From Porodaedalea pini (taxonomy: Eukaryota; Basidiomycota; Agaricomycetes; Hymenochaetales; Hymenochaetaceae): a stretch of 64,000 bases of DNA. The position numbers and the translations under genes are program-made. Where the stretch lies: positions 62,001 through 126,000 of the forward strand of contig NBAY01000071.1 of assembly GCA_002794775.1 (NCBI GenBank). The letters run 5' to 3'. Numbering within the stretch: the first letter of the stretch is position 1; the number at the start of each line of letters is the position of its first letter. Below the pieces are notes generated by a model. It worked only from the letters and a program-made list of their open reading frames with translations, was not told where the DNA came from and searched no databases. This document shows positions 1 through 10,472 of the stretch, in pieces.

Positions 1-1
1 C

Positions 2-3000
2 GAACTGGTCGACAAGGTCAAGAAGGCAAAGTTCATCACCAAGCTTGACCTTCGCTGGGGATACTACAATGTCTGGATCCGGGAAGGTGATGAATGGAAG
101 GCAGCATTCCGCACGAACATGGGTCTCTTCGAACTGACAGTCATGTTCTTCGGTCTTTGTAACGCACCAGCGATGTTCCAGGCTTTTGTCAACCACATCT
201 TCAAGGGATTGATTTACGACAACTTGATCATCGTCTACCTCGACGATATACTGATTCTCTCGCAGACTCTCAAGGAGCATATCAAGACGTTGAGGCACGT
301 CCTTCAAATCCTGCGAGAAAACGGTCTGTACCTGAAGCCTGAAAAGTGCGAGTTTGATGCCAAAGTCGTAAAGTACCTCGGCCACATCGTCGGCAATGGC
401 GAGATCAGAGCGGACCCAGCAAAGATGGAAGCAATCGCAGACTGGCCCATCCCACAAAACGTCAAACAGCTGCAACAGTTCCTCGGCATGGGCAACTGGC
501 TACGACGGTTCATCAAGGATTACAGCAAGGTAGTCCATCCGTTGACATTGCTGACCGGCAAGAAGGACTGGGTATGGGAGACCGAACAGCAGGAAGTGTT
601 CGAGGAGCTGAGACGACGTCTCTGCTCACCTCCAGTCCTAGCCATCGCGAATGATGAGGGCCCTTTCCGCGTCGAAGCAGACTCATCAAACTTCGCATTT
701 GGAGGCGTATTGTTGCAGAAGCAGGAAGGCAAGTGGAGGGTAGTCACATACAGGTCAGAGGCGCTCCTACCGGTGGAACGAAACTATGAGATCTATGACA
801 AAGAGATGCTCGCGATCGTTTCAGCACTCAAGGAGTGGAGACAATACCTCCTCAGCGCCCGTCACCCTATCGAGATCTGGTCCGATCACGCCAACCTCAC
901 TTACTTCAGGTCGGCACAAAAGCTGAGCTATTGGCAAGCTCGCTGGCGAACAGAGCTCGAGGAATTCGACTTCCACCTGGAACACAAATCAGGGAAGATG
1001 ATGGGCAAGGCGGACCTGCTGTCACAAAAGATGGGCTACGATGAAGGCAAGGATGACAACGACGGGGTCGTCTTCATCAAAGAGAAGTGGCTGAACCAAG
1101 GAGTGGTGAGGACATCGCGTGATGAGTTGTTGGGATGAGTGGGTGATGTGCAGAGGGCGCAGGACAAGTCAGAGAGGCCAACGGGACTGACAGAAGTCAA
1201 CGGGTTGCAGTACATGAAAGGCAAAGTGTACGTGCCGTCGACAATGAAGGAAGCAGTGCTGAGGGAATGCCATGACTCGACCCTGGCAGGACACCCTGGA
1301 TCGTCAAAGATGGTCGAACTGGTACGTCGAGATTTCTGGTGGACATTGATGTTCTCCAACATCCGAGCATATGTCCGAGGATGTGATCGCTGTCAATGAA
1401 CAAAGGCTCTGAGGACGTCGAAGTCAAGGCCACTCCACCCAAACACGGTCCCTGAAGGTCCTTGGGAAATTGTTACGGTCGATCTCATTGGAGAGCTCCC
1501 AGACTCGAAGGGACATAACGCGATCTGCGTCGTTGTGGATAGATTCTCGAAGCAGATGCACGCGATCCCGACGACGACAAGACTGTCAGCGGAAGGCATG
1601 GCTCAGTTGTACCGCGACCACATCTTCCGCCTCCACGGCCTACCGAGGAAGATCATCCATGATCGTGGCACGCAGTTTGATGCGTCGATGATGAAGGAAC
1701 TATACAAACTCCTGCACATCGAAGGCAACCCGTCAACATCATATCACCCACAGACAAATGGTCAGACGGAACGCGTTAACCAAGAGCTCGAGCAGTACCT
1801 TAGGCTCTTCGTGAACCATTGACAATCGGACTGGAAGGACTGGCTCCCCCTCGCAGAATTTGCATACAACAACCGTGAACACTTGGTGACGAAGATGTCT
1901 CCCTTTTACGCGAACACCGGACGTCACCCTATGAGCTTTGATACAGTACAAACTTCCTCTGCCAACATGTCAGCGGAAGAATTCGCGAAGCACATCAAGG
2001 AGACTCATCGTGCTGTGAAAGACAACCTGGTCAAGGCAGCGGAAGACATGAAGCGCTACCATGACAGGATGGCAGGAACATCAGTGGAGTACCAGGCTGG
2101 TGACAAGGTCTTCCTTGACGGACGAAACATCAGTACAGACTCGCCAACGAAGAAGCTTGCTGACAAGTGGTACAGTCCCTTTGTTAGGCGGGAGTCCGGG
2201 AGACGACTCGGACTGGGCAGGCCTCGGCTGACTGTTGTCTGGGACGTGCTATACTCGAGCGTAGACTCGGGACACGCTTACTCAGGCTAGGTCGTCGCGG
2301 AGGTAAGAGGATTAATACAAGTCTAAACTAATACAAGGGGGACGAGTCTCACCTAGGTCGTCGCAGAGGTAAGAGGAAAAGCAGAACAAGGAGTTCATGC
2401 GATTCCTGAGACCTTATATAGCGACGACCGTGAGACTATATTACCTAACATTACATAATGAGCGGGAATGGAACGAATGAAGGTCATGTGAAGGGAGTGT
2501 GGGAAGTGATTGGAAAGATGATTAAAGATAATAAGAAGGAGCGGTTAAAAGAAAAGGAAAAGGGAAAGGGGAAATAAAGAAAGGGTGAAAGTTCGAGTTC
2601 TGACACCCTTTAACATTGTCGACAAGGTGGGAGCAAGTGCATACAAACTCAAGCTCCCAAAGCAATGGAAAAAGGTCCACCCCATCTTCAACGAAGCTCT
2701 ACTAAAGCCCGCTGTTGAACCAGCCTTCGAAGACCAGAAACATCAGCCACTGCCACCACTGGAGATTGTTGACAAGGAGGAGGAATACGAGGTCGAGGAG
2801 GTCATCGACTCACATCTGCATCGAGGAAAACTGCAATACCTCGTCAAGTGGGTCGGATACAACAAACCGACGTGGCAGCCTGAGACAGACTTCAGTGAGA
2901 ACGCAAAGGAGGCGATCGCTGAGTTCTATCAAAAACACCCCAGCGCTCCTCAAAAACTTGACATTCCTCGCCAACGACTCCGTCCACTCTTCATCGACAC

Positions 3001-3059
3001 CGAGCCAGACGACTACAATCTTGGTTGGTCGGGACACCCAACCTTGAGGGGGGGGGTAA
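2..3059 (+). pseudogene. chromovirus pol (RT, RNase H, integrase, chromodomain), broken
   Basis: Read in one frame from base 2. The RT palm motif VYLDDIL lies near 235-250. The RNase H motif VEADSSNFAFGG lies near 672-708. The integrase zinc finger (H-x3-H ... C-x2-C) spans about 1270-1397, followed by the DDE core with the HPQTNGQTERVN block near 1746-1780. The chromodomain (EEYEVEEVI ... LQYLVKWVGY) lies at about 2779-2935. In-frame stops are TGA at 1136-1138, 1397-1399 and 1820-1822. The second aligns with an intact CGA arginine codon in the sister copy. The frame is interrupted by the solo LTR at 2182-2605. The G-tract before the 3' LTR is longer than in the sister copy, so the native stop is lost and the frame runs into the LTR up to 3118. 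Confidence 0.9.
2182..2605 (-). repeat. solo LTR, reverse orientation, with 5-bp TSD
   Basis: This 424-bp block reads TGTTAGGCGGG ... GAGTTCTGACA. It is the reverse complement of the chromovirus LTR (TGTCAG ... CTAACA). It is flanked by the direct repeat CCCTT (2177-2181 and 2606-2610). Removing it with one TSD rejoins the pol sequence just before the chromodomain, as judged against the uninterrupted copy near 40014-40040. A full element must have inserted here and then recombined between its LTRs. Confidence 0.93.
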
Positions 3060-3497
3060 TGTCAGAACTCGAACTTTCCCTTCTTTTATTTTCCCTTTTA
3101 CTATTTCTTTTCTTTTAATCACTCCTTTTCATTATAATTAATCATCTTTTCAATCATTTCCCACACTCCTTTCACATGACCTTCATTCGTTCCATTCCGC
3201 TCCCTTTATGTAATTATAGACAATGGGGCAACCGGTTCTCACGAGGTAATCACTGTATATAAGGAAGAGGAATCGCATCTGAACACCTGTTCTGCTTTTC
3301 CTCTTACCTCCGTGACGACCTAGGTGAGACTGCGTCCCCCTCCTGTAGTAGAGTATATTGTATTAATCCTCTTACCTCCGTGATGACCTAGTCTGAGTAT
3401 AGCATGTCCCGAGTCTCCGCTCGAGTATAGCACGTCCCAGATGACAGTCAGCCGAGGCCTGCCCAGTCCGAGCTGTCTCCCGGACTCCCACCTAACA
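3060..3497 (+). repeat. 3' LTR of the first chromovirus
   Basis: It begins TGTCAGAACTCG directly after a polypurine tract and ends CACCTAACA. It contains TATATAAGG near 3256 and, about 30 bp further on, the GTTCTGCTTTT segment that in the sister copy pairs with the primer-binding site. The second half holds two diverged copies of a CTTACCTCYGTGAYGACCTAG motif. Confidence 0.9.
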
Positions 3498-3700
3498 CTT
3501 TTCCTCTTACCTCTGTGATGACCTAGGTGAGACCGTGTCCCCCTCCTGTAGTAGAGTACATTGTATTAATCCTCTTACTTCCATGACGACCTAGCCTGAG
3601 TATAGTGTGTCCCGAGCCCCCACTCAAGTATAGCACATCCCAGACAACAGTCAGCTGAGGCCTGCCCAGTCCGAGTCGTTTCCTGGACTCCCGCCTAACA
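3498..3700 (+). repeat. partial LTR (R-U5-like tail) in tandem
   Basis: It starts at CTTTTCCTCTTACCTC, the point inside the LTR just after the predicted RNA start, and runs to the normal terminus CGCCTAACA. It therefore duplicates only the downstream half of the preceding LTR and abuts it with no spacer. Confidence 0.85.
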
Positions 3701-4156
3701 GGGGGGGGGTAATGTTAGGACTCAAACTTTCCCTTTTATTTTATTTTCCACCTTTACCATTTCTTTTCTTTTTTTAATTGCTCCTTTTCATTATGTTTAA
3801 CCATCTTTTCAATCATTTCCCACACTCCCTTGCACCTGACCTTCATTTGTTCCATTCCACTCCTTTTATGTAATCTTAGACAATTGGGCAACCAGTTCTT
3901 ATGAGGTGATTGCTGTATATAAGGAAGAGGAATCGCACCTGAACACCTGTTCTGCTTTTCCTCTTACCTCCATGACGACCTAGGTGAGACTGCATCCCCC
4001 TCCTGTAGTAGAGTATATTGTACTAATCCTCTTACCTCTGCAATGACCTAGCCTGAGTACAACGTGTCCTGAGTCCCCGCTTGAGTATAGCACATCTCAG
4101 ACAACAGTCAGCCAAGGCCTGCCCAGTTTGAGCATTTCCTGAACTTCCACCTAACA
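3701..4156 (+). repeat. polypurine tract plus another full-length LTR
   Basis: Nine G residues and TAA (3701-3712) reproduce the polypurine tract seen before true 3' LTRs. A 444-bp LTR follows (TGTTAGGACTC ... CACCTAACA, 3713-4156). No internal domain lies between the preceding LTR tail and this tract, so this is an LTR / half-LTR / PPT / LTR arrangement. This LTR is the most diverged of the cluster. Confidence 0.85.
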
Positions 4157-4158
4157 GG

Positions 4159-5512
4159 TCACTCCTGGTGTGTTTCAGTGCTTAGAAATAACAATAGACA
4201 TTTTGAGTGAGATATATAGACTTGTGTGTGAAATGACAATTTAAGACTCACAAGAAGTTTTGCATGCTCAGTGACATCCTCCATAGTGTATGTGACATGC
4301 TCCCACATACCTTTCAGTGTTGCGCACAGTTTACCACTGTGCTTATCACATGTGAAGTTCACTACAATCTTGTGTGTGATTTCCTCAATCTCATTATTGT
4401 ATGTGCTCTTAGCATTATCAAGTAGTGCTACTGTTGGCTTAGCTTTTGCCAGAGTCTTTTTGCCCCTTTTGCCCTGCACATTAGAATCCTATCCAGCCAG
4501 AATATCTGAGTTGAGATAGCTGGCAATGAAACACAATTGAACAAACCTCTAGGAGATCTCTAATGATGATCTTTGGATCACTTTTGATTTTCATCTTTTT
4601 GGCTGCTTGCTCCTTGCAGTGTTTGCAGACCTCCAGGAAGACCTTATCCAATGCACTCTGATTATCTAGATACTCTGGAAGGTATTTGTTTGGGCCTTCT
4701 TTGATACACCATGGGCCCTCAACTCCAAGACACATGATGATACAAGAGCCCCCTGTCACCTTTGCAACCTCAACCAACAAATCATTTAATAGTATGTCAG
4801 AGCACAAGATTAGCTCCCATCTGCCAATGCCATCTGAAACCAAGACCTTTACTTCAATCACATCTCTGTCTGCCCTGTCTGTGGCTGGTGTTGATGTAAC
4901 CATCCCTCGTGCCTTGGCTGTTCCAAGGGAAGGAATACTCTAGTCAGCAGGGCCATCTGATATACATGTAAGACCATGTTTATGATGTAAAAATATCTCT
5001 TACCTGGCAAAAAAAAGTTGCCATCAGATGGGAAGTCAGGAACTTCCTGATAAGTACTGTTTAACTATAGAGTTTCATCAGCAGAGTCATTATAACCCCC
5101 AGCTCATGCCACATCAAAGACTGAGATTTTTGCTACAGCAGCTGGGTTGATGTTGACATCATCATCATCATCATCATCATCACTGTTGTAATCCTGTTCA
5201 TGACAGTTCCAAAGGAAGAGAGTAAAAGTAGAATGTCAGTACAAGTATGCATAGATTCTCAAAAAGTCCAAGTCACCTTTCTGGCATGCTTTTTCAGTAG
5301 CCTCCTGGTCAGTTTAGTGTTCAAATTGAAAGGCGTTCAAGGTGCAGGAGTTTGTGGAGACTTGCAAATGGCTAGTTTTGCTTTGAAGCTTGGGACTGCT
5401 TCTGTGATCTTTCTTGGTTGGCCACAGGATGCTTGGGCACATTTTTGATGGCCTTGGCTTCCTCAGCCACTTTGGCCTTTTTGGAGGGGGTTTTGGTGCA
5501 TTGAGGAGGCAT
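4159..5512 (-). pseudogene. decayed multi-exon gene of unknown function, acidic run, probably repeat-derived
   Basis: No family is recognised. Pieces read on the minus strand in plausible exon order. A start at 5510-5512 gives a Lys/Pro/Ala-rich beginning (MPPQCTKTPSKKAK). Then comes an Asp-rich stretch encoded by the ATC/GAT microsatellite, then a block ending FPSDGNFFLP before a possible intron (GTAAGA ... CAG, about 4959-5006). The longest open piece (4481-4903) starts MVTSTPATDRADRDVIEVKV. A last piece (4159-4479) contains KKTLAKAKPTVALLDNAKS. Stops interrupt several joins (for example near 4940 and 5060). It sits between an LTR cluster and a coiled-coil remnant on the opposite strand, which suggests transposon cargo. 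It could instead be a lineage-specific gene with mis-called exons. Confidence 0.45.
5158..5181. repeat. (ATC)8 microsatellite
   Basis: Eight perfect ATC units. On the minus strand they encode a run of Asp residues inside the decayed gene at 4159-5512. Confidence 0.9.
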
Positions 5513-5963
5513 AAGAGAAAAAAATCCATGTGGAAAAGTGAATATGCAATGCTTAGATTATGGCATTTGGCTAGTGCTCTGGGTATATAAGGTCAGAAAC
5601 TGTAAAAGGCAAGTCCTAGCACACTTCTTCATCTCAGCTGTACAGTAAGGTGTTGGGGGCCCACCAGATAGAGATCAGTCCACATGACAATAGCTGAGAT
5701 ATATGTAAGCTCACACCTGCCTTGTCCCCTCTCATCACTCACACCACACAGTCGCATTGTCTCAGACATATCCCCTTGTTGCACTACACTAGATCTTGAT
5801 TGCAAATATAGGACCAGCTGAGTAGTGGCACCAGTGGCTCAGCATCACATGATCTCTTTGAATTGTTAACATCAGACAGTAAGTCAGAGCAAGTCACTTT
5901 CTTTTTTCACCCCTTTCAATTTATCTTTGGTTTGCAGCTTCTGCAGGGATCTTTATCCAGACC

Positions 5964-6350
5964 ATGGCAAAGATGGTGGCAGATGAAGCCACCTCATCAA
6001 AAGAAAAAGGTAAATCCTTAGAAATTCAAGGTGAGAAAGAGATCCATGCTGAACAGTGGCTGACAGCAGGGAGGATGTGAAAGCAGGGTATGAAAACATT
6101 GTGAGAGGAGTTAGATGCACAGATGGATGAGAAGATTGCACTGAAAGTTGCAGAAGTACTGGCACAGGAGCGGGCAGAATGGGACCAGCAGCAGGCAGAA
6201 TGGCAGTGGCAGCAGGTGGAGAACTGTGTGGAACTCAAGCAAAAGATAGACTACATTCAGTCTTCAATGGACATTCAGAAAGAATTGCTCGAGGTAGGAG
6301 CTGCCACAATGCAAAATCAGATCCATGTGCTGGAGCAAGCTCTTATATTG
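5964..6350 (+). pseudogene. coiled-coil protein remnant
   Basis: From ATG 5964 one frame reads MAKMVADEATSSKEKGKS and continues into a Glu/Gln-rich helix (VAEVLAQERAEWDQQQAEWQ) predicted as a coiled coil. Two in-frame TGA codons (about 6078 and 6102) break it, and the frame degenerates after about 6350. It points away from the decayed gene ending at 5512 on the other strand, with about 450 bp between them. The family is not recognised. The divergent pairing with another unknown decayed gene is reminiscent of two-gene transposons, but no terminal repeats were found. Confidence 0.4.
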
Positions 6351-6418
6351 AACGTAAGCAGGTACCTATTTTGGCCATTGATAAGCAAACTTACCAGGAT
6401 TAATTTTACCATTAGTCA

Positions 6419-6658
6419 GTGGAGGCGCATAATGGAGTTTGGGCGATGGTAAGGAATGGGTGGGAGATAGTTGCGGGGTTTTATGACAAGAATGGGAAGG
6501 ACAAGCAGTTCTTCTTTGTGGATGCAATTGTCATTGTGTACTTCATCTATTTCTGGAATGTCCTTGGCACCGAGAGCGATGAGTGGAAGGCGGTGGCTAG
6601 TGGGAGCGATGGGAGGTGGGGTGAGCTGGTCGAGTCGACTAAGAAATGCAAGTTGTGA
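6419..6658 (+). pseudogene. truncated 3' copy of the neighbouring GST gene
   Basis: The 79 codons match the C-terminal end of the GST at 7365-8165: YDKNGKDK and then LGxESDEWKA, GRWG(E/K)LV(E/D)STKK are shared. Relative to the parent it has lost a few residues around the GDTFSFADAF segment and carries several substitutions. No N-terminal thioredoxin fold or promoter is present upstream; sequence before about 6420 is unrelated. It is a partial tandem duplicate lying about 700 bp upstream of the intact gene on the same strand. Confidence 0.85.
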
Positions 6659-7312
6659 ATTAGTATCACAAAAGTGATCCACAGCCAGTGTTTGCTTTTA
6701 GATATAAACTGGAGGCGAGGTCTTTGATCGGAATATGAATGTCAGCAAGAACTATGAATCAATGGAATCATAAAGTAAGGCTTCTATCAGATAGGGAGAG
6801 ACGGCCAGACAAGACGTGCGAGCTGCAGACTAAAGTGCAGTGATTGGTGGTGGGTGTATGCACGGGGACGCGGTCCCGTGCAGCGACGCGTGAAGTGCGC
6901 GTCTATGATGTGAGAACCGTGACTAACCCGACTCTCTTCTATTGACCCATGGCGCGATCGTCGTCATTCAGACTAGTACTAGTACTGGCATTAATATTGC
7001 GCGTTTTGTCGCAAGTATGACGGCAGGGTGAAGGCTCTATCTAGTATCTGTGAATGTGTTCACAACCTTGTCCTGAAGTAAATAGGCGGATTCAGGTGAC
7101 ATTTTTATGTTGCGGGAGTTGTACGCATATAGTACCTCAACAGGGAGCGTTCAGGCTGCCTTAGGGTCCGAGATATCGCACTCAATAACGCAGTGTTGAG
7201 CATGATAAAAGTAGTTCTGGCTTTCCGTTTGTGGGAGAGGATGACTGAGCTCATGTCCATGTGAACACTCAGGCGCAGTACTAGTGCTTATTAAGGACCC
7301 AAGGGGATGAAC

Positions 7313-7318
7313 TATAAA
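7313..7318 (+). promoter_or_regulatory. TATA box of the GST gene
   Basis: TATAAA lies 47 bp upstream of the ATG at 7365. A pyrimidine-rich CTCTCATTCTCTCTTTC stretch, a common fungal transcription-start context, lies just before the ATG. Confidence 0.6.
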
Positions 7319-7364
7319 TCCCTCACAAACGCATCTCAGCCTCTCATTCTCTCTTTCATTCGCC

Positions 7365-8165
7365 ATGACCACGTTCTACGACATCCCCTCACAGTTGAAA
7401 CAAAAGGCCTGGTCTCCGAACACGTTCAAAACCAGGTATGATATAGACAGGGTTTAAAGTGTAGACCGCATATACTGAGGCCCCCTGCAAAGAATATGCC
7501 TGAACTACAAGGGTATCCCCTACAAGACGGAATGGGTCGAATACCCTGACATCGAATCCACAATAAAGAAACTCGGGGGTGCGCCGACAGAGAAGAAGGA
7601 CGGCCGCGACTTGTACACGCTCCCGGCGATCCGTGACACGGCGACGGGCAAAGTCATCACCGACTCAGAGGCCATCGCAGCGTATCTCGACGCGAAGTAC
7701 CCTGATACGCCCTTGCTCATCCCCCCGGGCACGCGTGCAGCTATCGCGATCCTCGAGGACGTCTTCTCGCAGAGCCTCCAGCCGATCTTCTCCATCACAC
7801 TGCCCGACTCGAACAAGATCCTCAACCCGCCGAGCGAGGCGTACTTCCGCCGCACGCGCGAGCAGTTGTTCGGGAAGAAGCTCGAGGAGGTCGCGCCGCC
7901 GGGTCCTATCCGCGATGGGATTTGGGTAGCGGTGAGAGAGGGACTGGATAAGCTTGCAGGATATTACGACAAGAATGGGAAGGACAAGCTGTTCTTCCTT
8001 GGTGACACATTTTCGTTTGCGGATGCGTTCGTTATTGGATATTTCGTGTGGTTCCAGATTGTCCTCGGTGCCGAGAGCGATGAGTGGAAGGCGTTGGCTA
8101 GCTGGAACAACGGAAGGTGGGGGAAGCTGGTCGATTCGACGAAGAAATGGCAGGTTGTAAACTAA
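7365..8165 (+). CDS. glutathione S-transferase, etherase-related (GTE-like) class
   Basis: Two exons, 7365-7435 and 7493-8165, joined by a 57-nt GTATGA ... AAG intron inside the conserved KTR / LNYKGIPY junction; product about 247 aa. The N-terminal thioredoxin-like domain (residues about 1-90) has FYDIPS, WSPNTFKTR and the glutathione-binding DSEAIAAYLDAKYP segment. The C-terminal all-helical domain has GDTFSFADAFVIGYFVWF. The WSPN-KTR and NYKGIPYKTEWVEYPDI pattern resembles fungal GTE enzymes related to bacterial LigE beta-etherases, which cleave ether bonds or conjugate wood-derived aromatics with glutathione. The exact class and substrate are inference. A degraded copy of its 3' end lies upstream at 6419-6658. 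Confidence 0.88.
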
Positions 8166-8321
8166 ATGTATCGTCTGCGATAGTCAGTATGTAAGTGTAT
8201 GATAAGCTCGGGAACAAATTTTGCTATTTTGCTATGAATATTCGTCGATTATGAAAATTATGCTCTTACCAAAAGTATGCAAATTCAAGTTGCGAATAAA
8301 CTGGACTTGACAACAACCACA

Positions 8322-9203
8322 CTAACGCGGCATAGAGCCAAGGCTCTCGTCTGGACCTGGAGTACCACCAGGAGACGGTTGGAGAGATGGACCTAGCACT
8401 TCTTCGAGCTCTGCATCGTCATCGCCGCTGTCCTCATCCTCGTCGCCCGCGTTCTCGCCATCACCAAATACATCTACGGCCATTTCATCGTCGACGGAGT
8501 CGCCCGTAGTGGGTGGAACGGGAGAGATCCTATTACTGTTGTACGGTGACAGCGGGTACTGCGGGCTAAGAGGCACGAACTCCTCCGGCTCCTCAGTCTC
8601 CACCGCAACGCGCGCCTTCCAGTCGTACTTCTCCCGAAGCAGCGCAACCGCACGCATCGCACGGTCGCACCGCGCGTCATGCTCCGTCCTGATGTTCCCG
8701 CAGGCCTGCAGCACAGCAGTGTAAGTCTCCGCGGCGGCCGGGCGCTCCTTCTGCATTGCGGCGGTTGGCAGCCGCTCGGCGAGCCGCCGAACCGTGTCAT
8801 TCTCGAGACGCAGCACCTCTGTCGTCTGCTGGTTGCGCAGTAGTGGAATGAGGTCGTTGTCGAGTTGCGCATCAGGGAGGCCCAAGGCGGGTTGGAGCGC
8901 GAGCTTAGCGAACGGTTTGGAGGACGCGGAGGACGACGAGGATGGGTCTGATGACGCGCCTGGAGGAGTCTGAGAGGATGGCGGGGCAGAGACGAGGGAC
9001 ATGGAAAGATTGTGCGTTTGCGAGAGGAGGACATTGTACTTGGCGAGAATGTCCGGCCAGGCGGGCATCGCGTTCTGACCACCGCATTCGATAGTCCTTT
9101 GCAGCGCCGTTATGGACTCCATCATCTGGGTGATCTTGAAACGCGCCGATTCGAGCTGACCGATGGGCAGCGTGGCCTGAGATGAACTGCTTTGACTAGC
9201 CAT
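8322..9203 (-). CDS. MED8: Mediator of RNA polymerase II transcription subunit 8
   Basis: Single exon, 293 aa, starting MASQSSSSQATLPIGQLE. The start at 9203 was preferred over the upstream ATG at 9263 because the N-terminal helix LESARFKITQMMESI is the normal beginning of Med8. Residues about 10-85 form the helical Med8 core (WPDILAKYNVLLSQTHNL). A second helical block includes PALGLPDAQLDNDLIPLLR. The tail is very acidic and disordered (GDEDEDSGDDDAELEE). Med8 belongs to the Mediator head module and contacts Med18/Med20 and TBP in yeast. It converges on the GST gene with only about 155 bp between stop codons. Confidence 0.88.
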   Translation of the reverse strand: MASQSSSSQATLPIGQLESARFKITQMMESITALQRTIECGGQNAMPAWPDILAKYNVLLSQTHNLSMSLVSAPPSSQTPPGASSDPSSSSSASSKPFAKLALQPALGLPDAQLDNDLIPLLRNQQTTEVLRLENDTVRRLAERLPTAAMQKERPAAAETYTAVLQACGNIRTEHDARCDRAMRAVALLREKYDWKARVAVETEEPEEFVPLSPQYPLSPYNSNRISPVPPTTGDSVDDEMAVDVFGDGENAGDEDEDSGDDDAELEEVLGPSLQPSPGGTPGPDESLGSMPR

Positions 9204-9565
9204 GTTGAGAGTGGTATGCAGCGGACAAACGGTGGGCTGAATGAAGCTGAAGGTAGAAGACAAGTCTTAAGTACCTTCCCGCACATAAACTTTTGCACAG
9301 CCACACATCAAACCCAAATGACCTTTCTTCCATTTTTTTTTTTTTGCATTTTACGCAACAGACACAGTCAACAGCCAAAGACGGGAGTGAAGAATACGTA
9401 GTAGCGGTCGCTTTATTCAAAGACTGCTGCACTAATCTTACGACGCTGAGTACAATAATGCGGGAAGCATGACAGGGCGCGATCCGTAAGTATATTATGA
9501 TGTGAAGGCTGGGTCAAACTAACAACTCGAGAAAGGTATAAACATCGAAGGGGGATATTGAATGC

Positions 9566-10346
9566 TCAGAGCACAAGGTTGAGGACACCGGCAAGAGTGT
9601 TGAAAACGAGGCTCTTGAGCGTGGGGACGAGGCCGCCGACGAGCGGGCCGAGGTCGGAGAGCAGACCGTCGACGACGCTGAGCACGCCACTGACTAGATC
9701 AGAAAGGATCTTGCCGACATCAGAGAGAGTGGGGCCAAGGATGGTCAAGTCACCGCCGACGACCTTGAGCACGGCGCCGAGAGCGTCGACGACAAGCTGC
9801 GAAAGGAAAACAGGTTAGAAGTGTTCGGGACAGACGATATTTTTGTTGATGAACTTACGGTGAGGACCTTAGACAGGAGCTGTGCGACGTCGGAGACGGT
9901 AACCTGAACAGTACCATCGACTGACGCGAGGATGGTCGCAACGGGTGCACCAACGAGCTTCTTGACATCATCCACAGCAGTACCCACGATATCGACAACC
10001 TGCTCGAGGAGAGGGCTGATCGTAACGTTCGTAGCATTGGCGCTAGTGATCGAGTCTAGGGTGGAGAAAAGAAATGAATATCAAGGGAAATACTTTTACG
10101 AAGTCAGAAAATTTACTCACTGAGCTTGTCGACGACATCGGAGAGGTCGGTCGTCAGGTCGGTGAGGATCTTGGGGACGGACACAAGTCCGCCATCGCGC
10201 GTGTACACGTCGACATCGACGAGGTTGCGGCGGACGTCAACCTTCGCGCCGGTTACGAGACCGCCGTCAACGCTGAGAGGGGCCGCAGAAGTGAAAACGG
10301 AGAACGCGACGGACGCAGCGAGGGAAAGGATGCTGAAAGAGCGCAT
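9566..10346 (-). CDS. small secreted protein, Val/Leu/Asp-rich, unknown function
   Basis: Three exons on the minus strand (10346-10121, 10055-9859, 9796-9566) with GTGAGT/CTAG and GTAAGT/CAG introns, giving 217 aa. The N-terminus is a clear signal peptide (MRSFSILSLAASVAFSVFTS, cleavage near SAA-PL). The mature part has no cysteine-rich motif. It shows amphipathic repeats of the type VDDVKKLVGAPV, DLVSGVLSVVDGLLSDLGPL and ends in VLNLVL. Such proteins are common in Agaricomycete secretomes, but no function is known to me. A TATA box lies about 120 bp upstream of the ATG. Confidence 0.78.
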
Positions 10347-10466
10347 GTTTGATGTAGGATCAAAGAGTGTGGGGGTTGCTGGTGAGCGAGACGAAAGAGT
10401 CACGAAAGTGGGCGCAAGAGCAAAAAAGACTGAGGAGTCGGAGGAAGGGGGCAGCGAACGCGCCGG

Positions 10467-10472
10467 TTTATA
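10467..10472 (-). promoter_or_regulatory. TATA box of the small secreted protein gene
   Basis: TATAAA on the minus strand, about 121 bp upstream of the ATG at 10346, followed by a C/T-rich stretch when read toward the gene. Confidence 0.5.

Larger units (their letters stand above)
1..3497 (+). mobile_element. Ty3/gypsy chromovirus, right part (5' end outside window)
   Basis: Internal sequence encodes reverse transcriptase, RNase H, integrase and a chromodomain in the gypsy order. It ends in a G-rich polypurine tract (about 3047-3059) followed by a 438-bp LTR. It is closely similar in DNA to the complete copy at 34602-40904, so it belongs to the same family. The 5' LTR, gag and protease lie left of the window. 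The copy is inactive: the pol frame carries three in-frame TGA codons and a solo LTR is inserted at 2182-2605. Confidence 0.93.

Noticed and set aside
3498..3700. An independent short tandem repeat family
   Set aside because: Aligned base by base with the downstream half of the adjacent LTR, it is a partial LTR copy.
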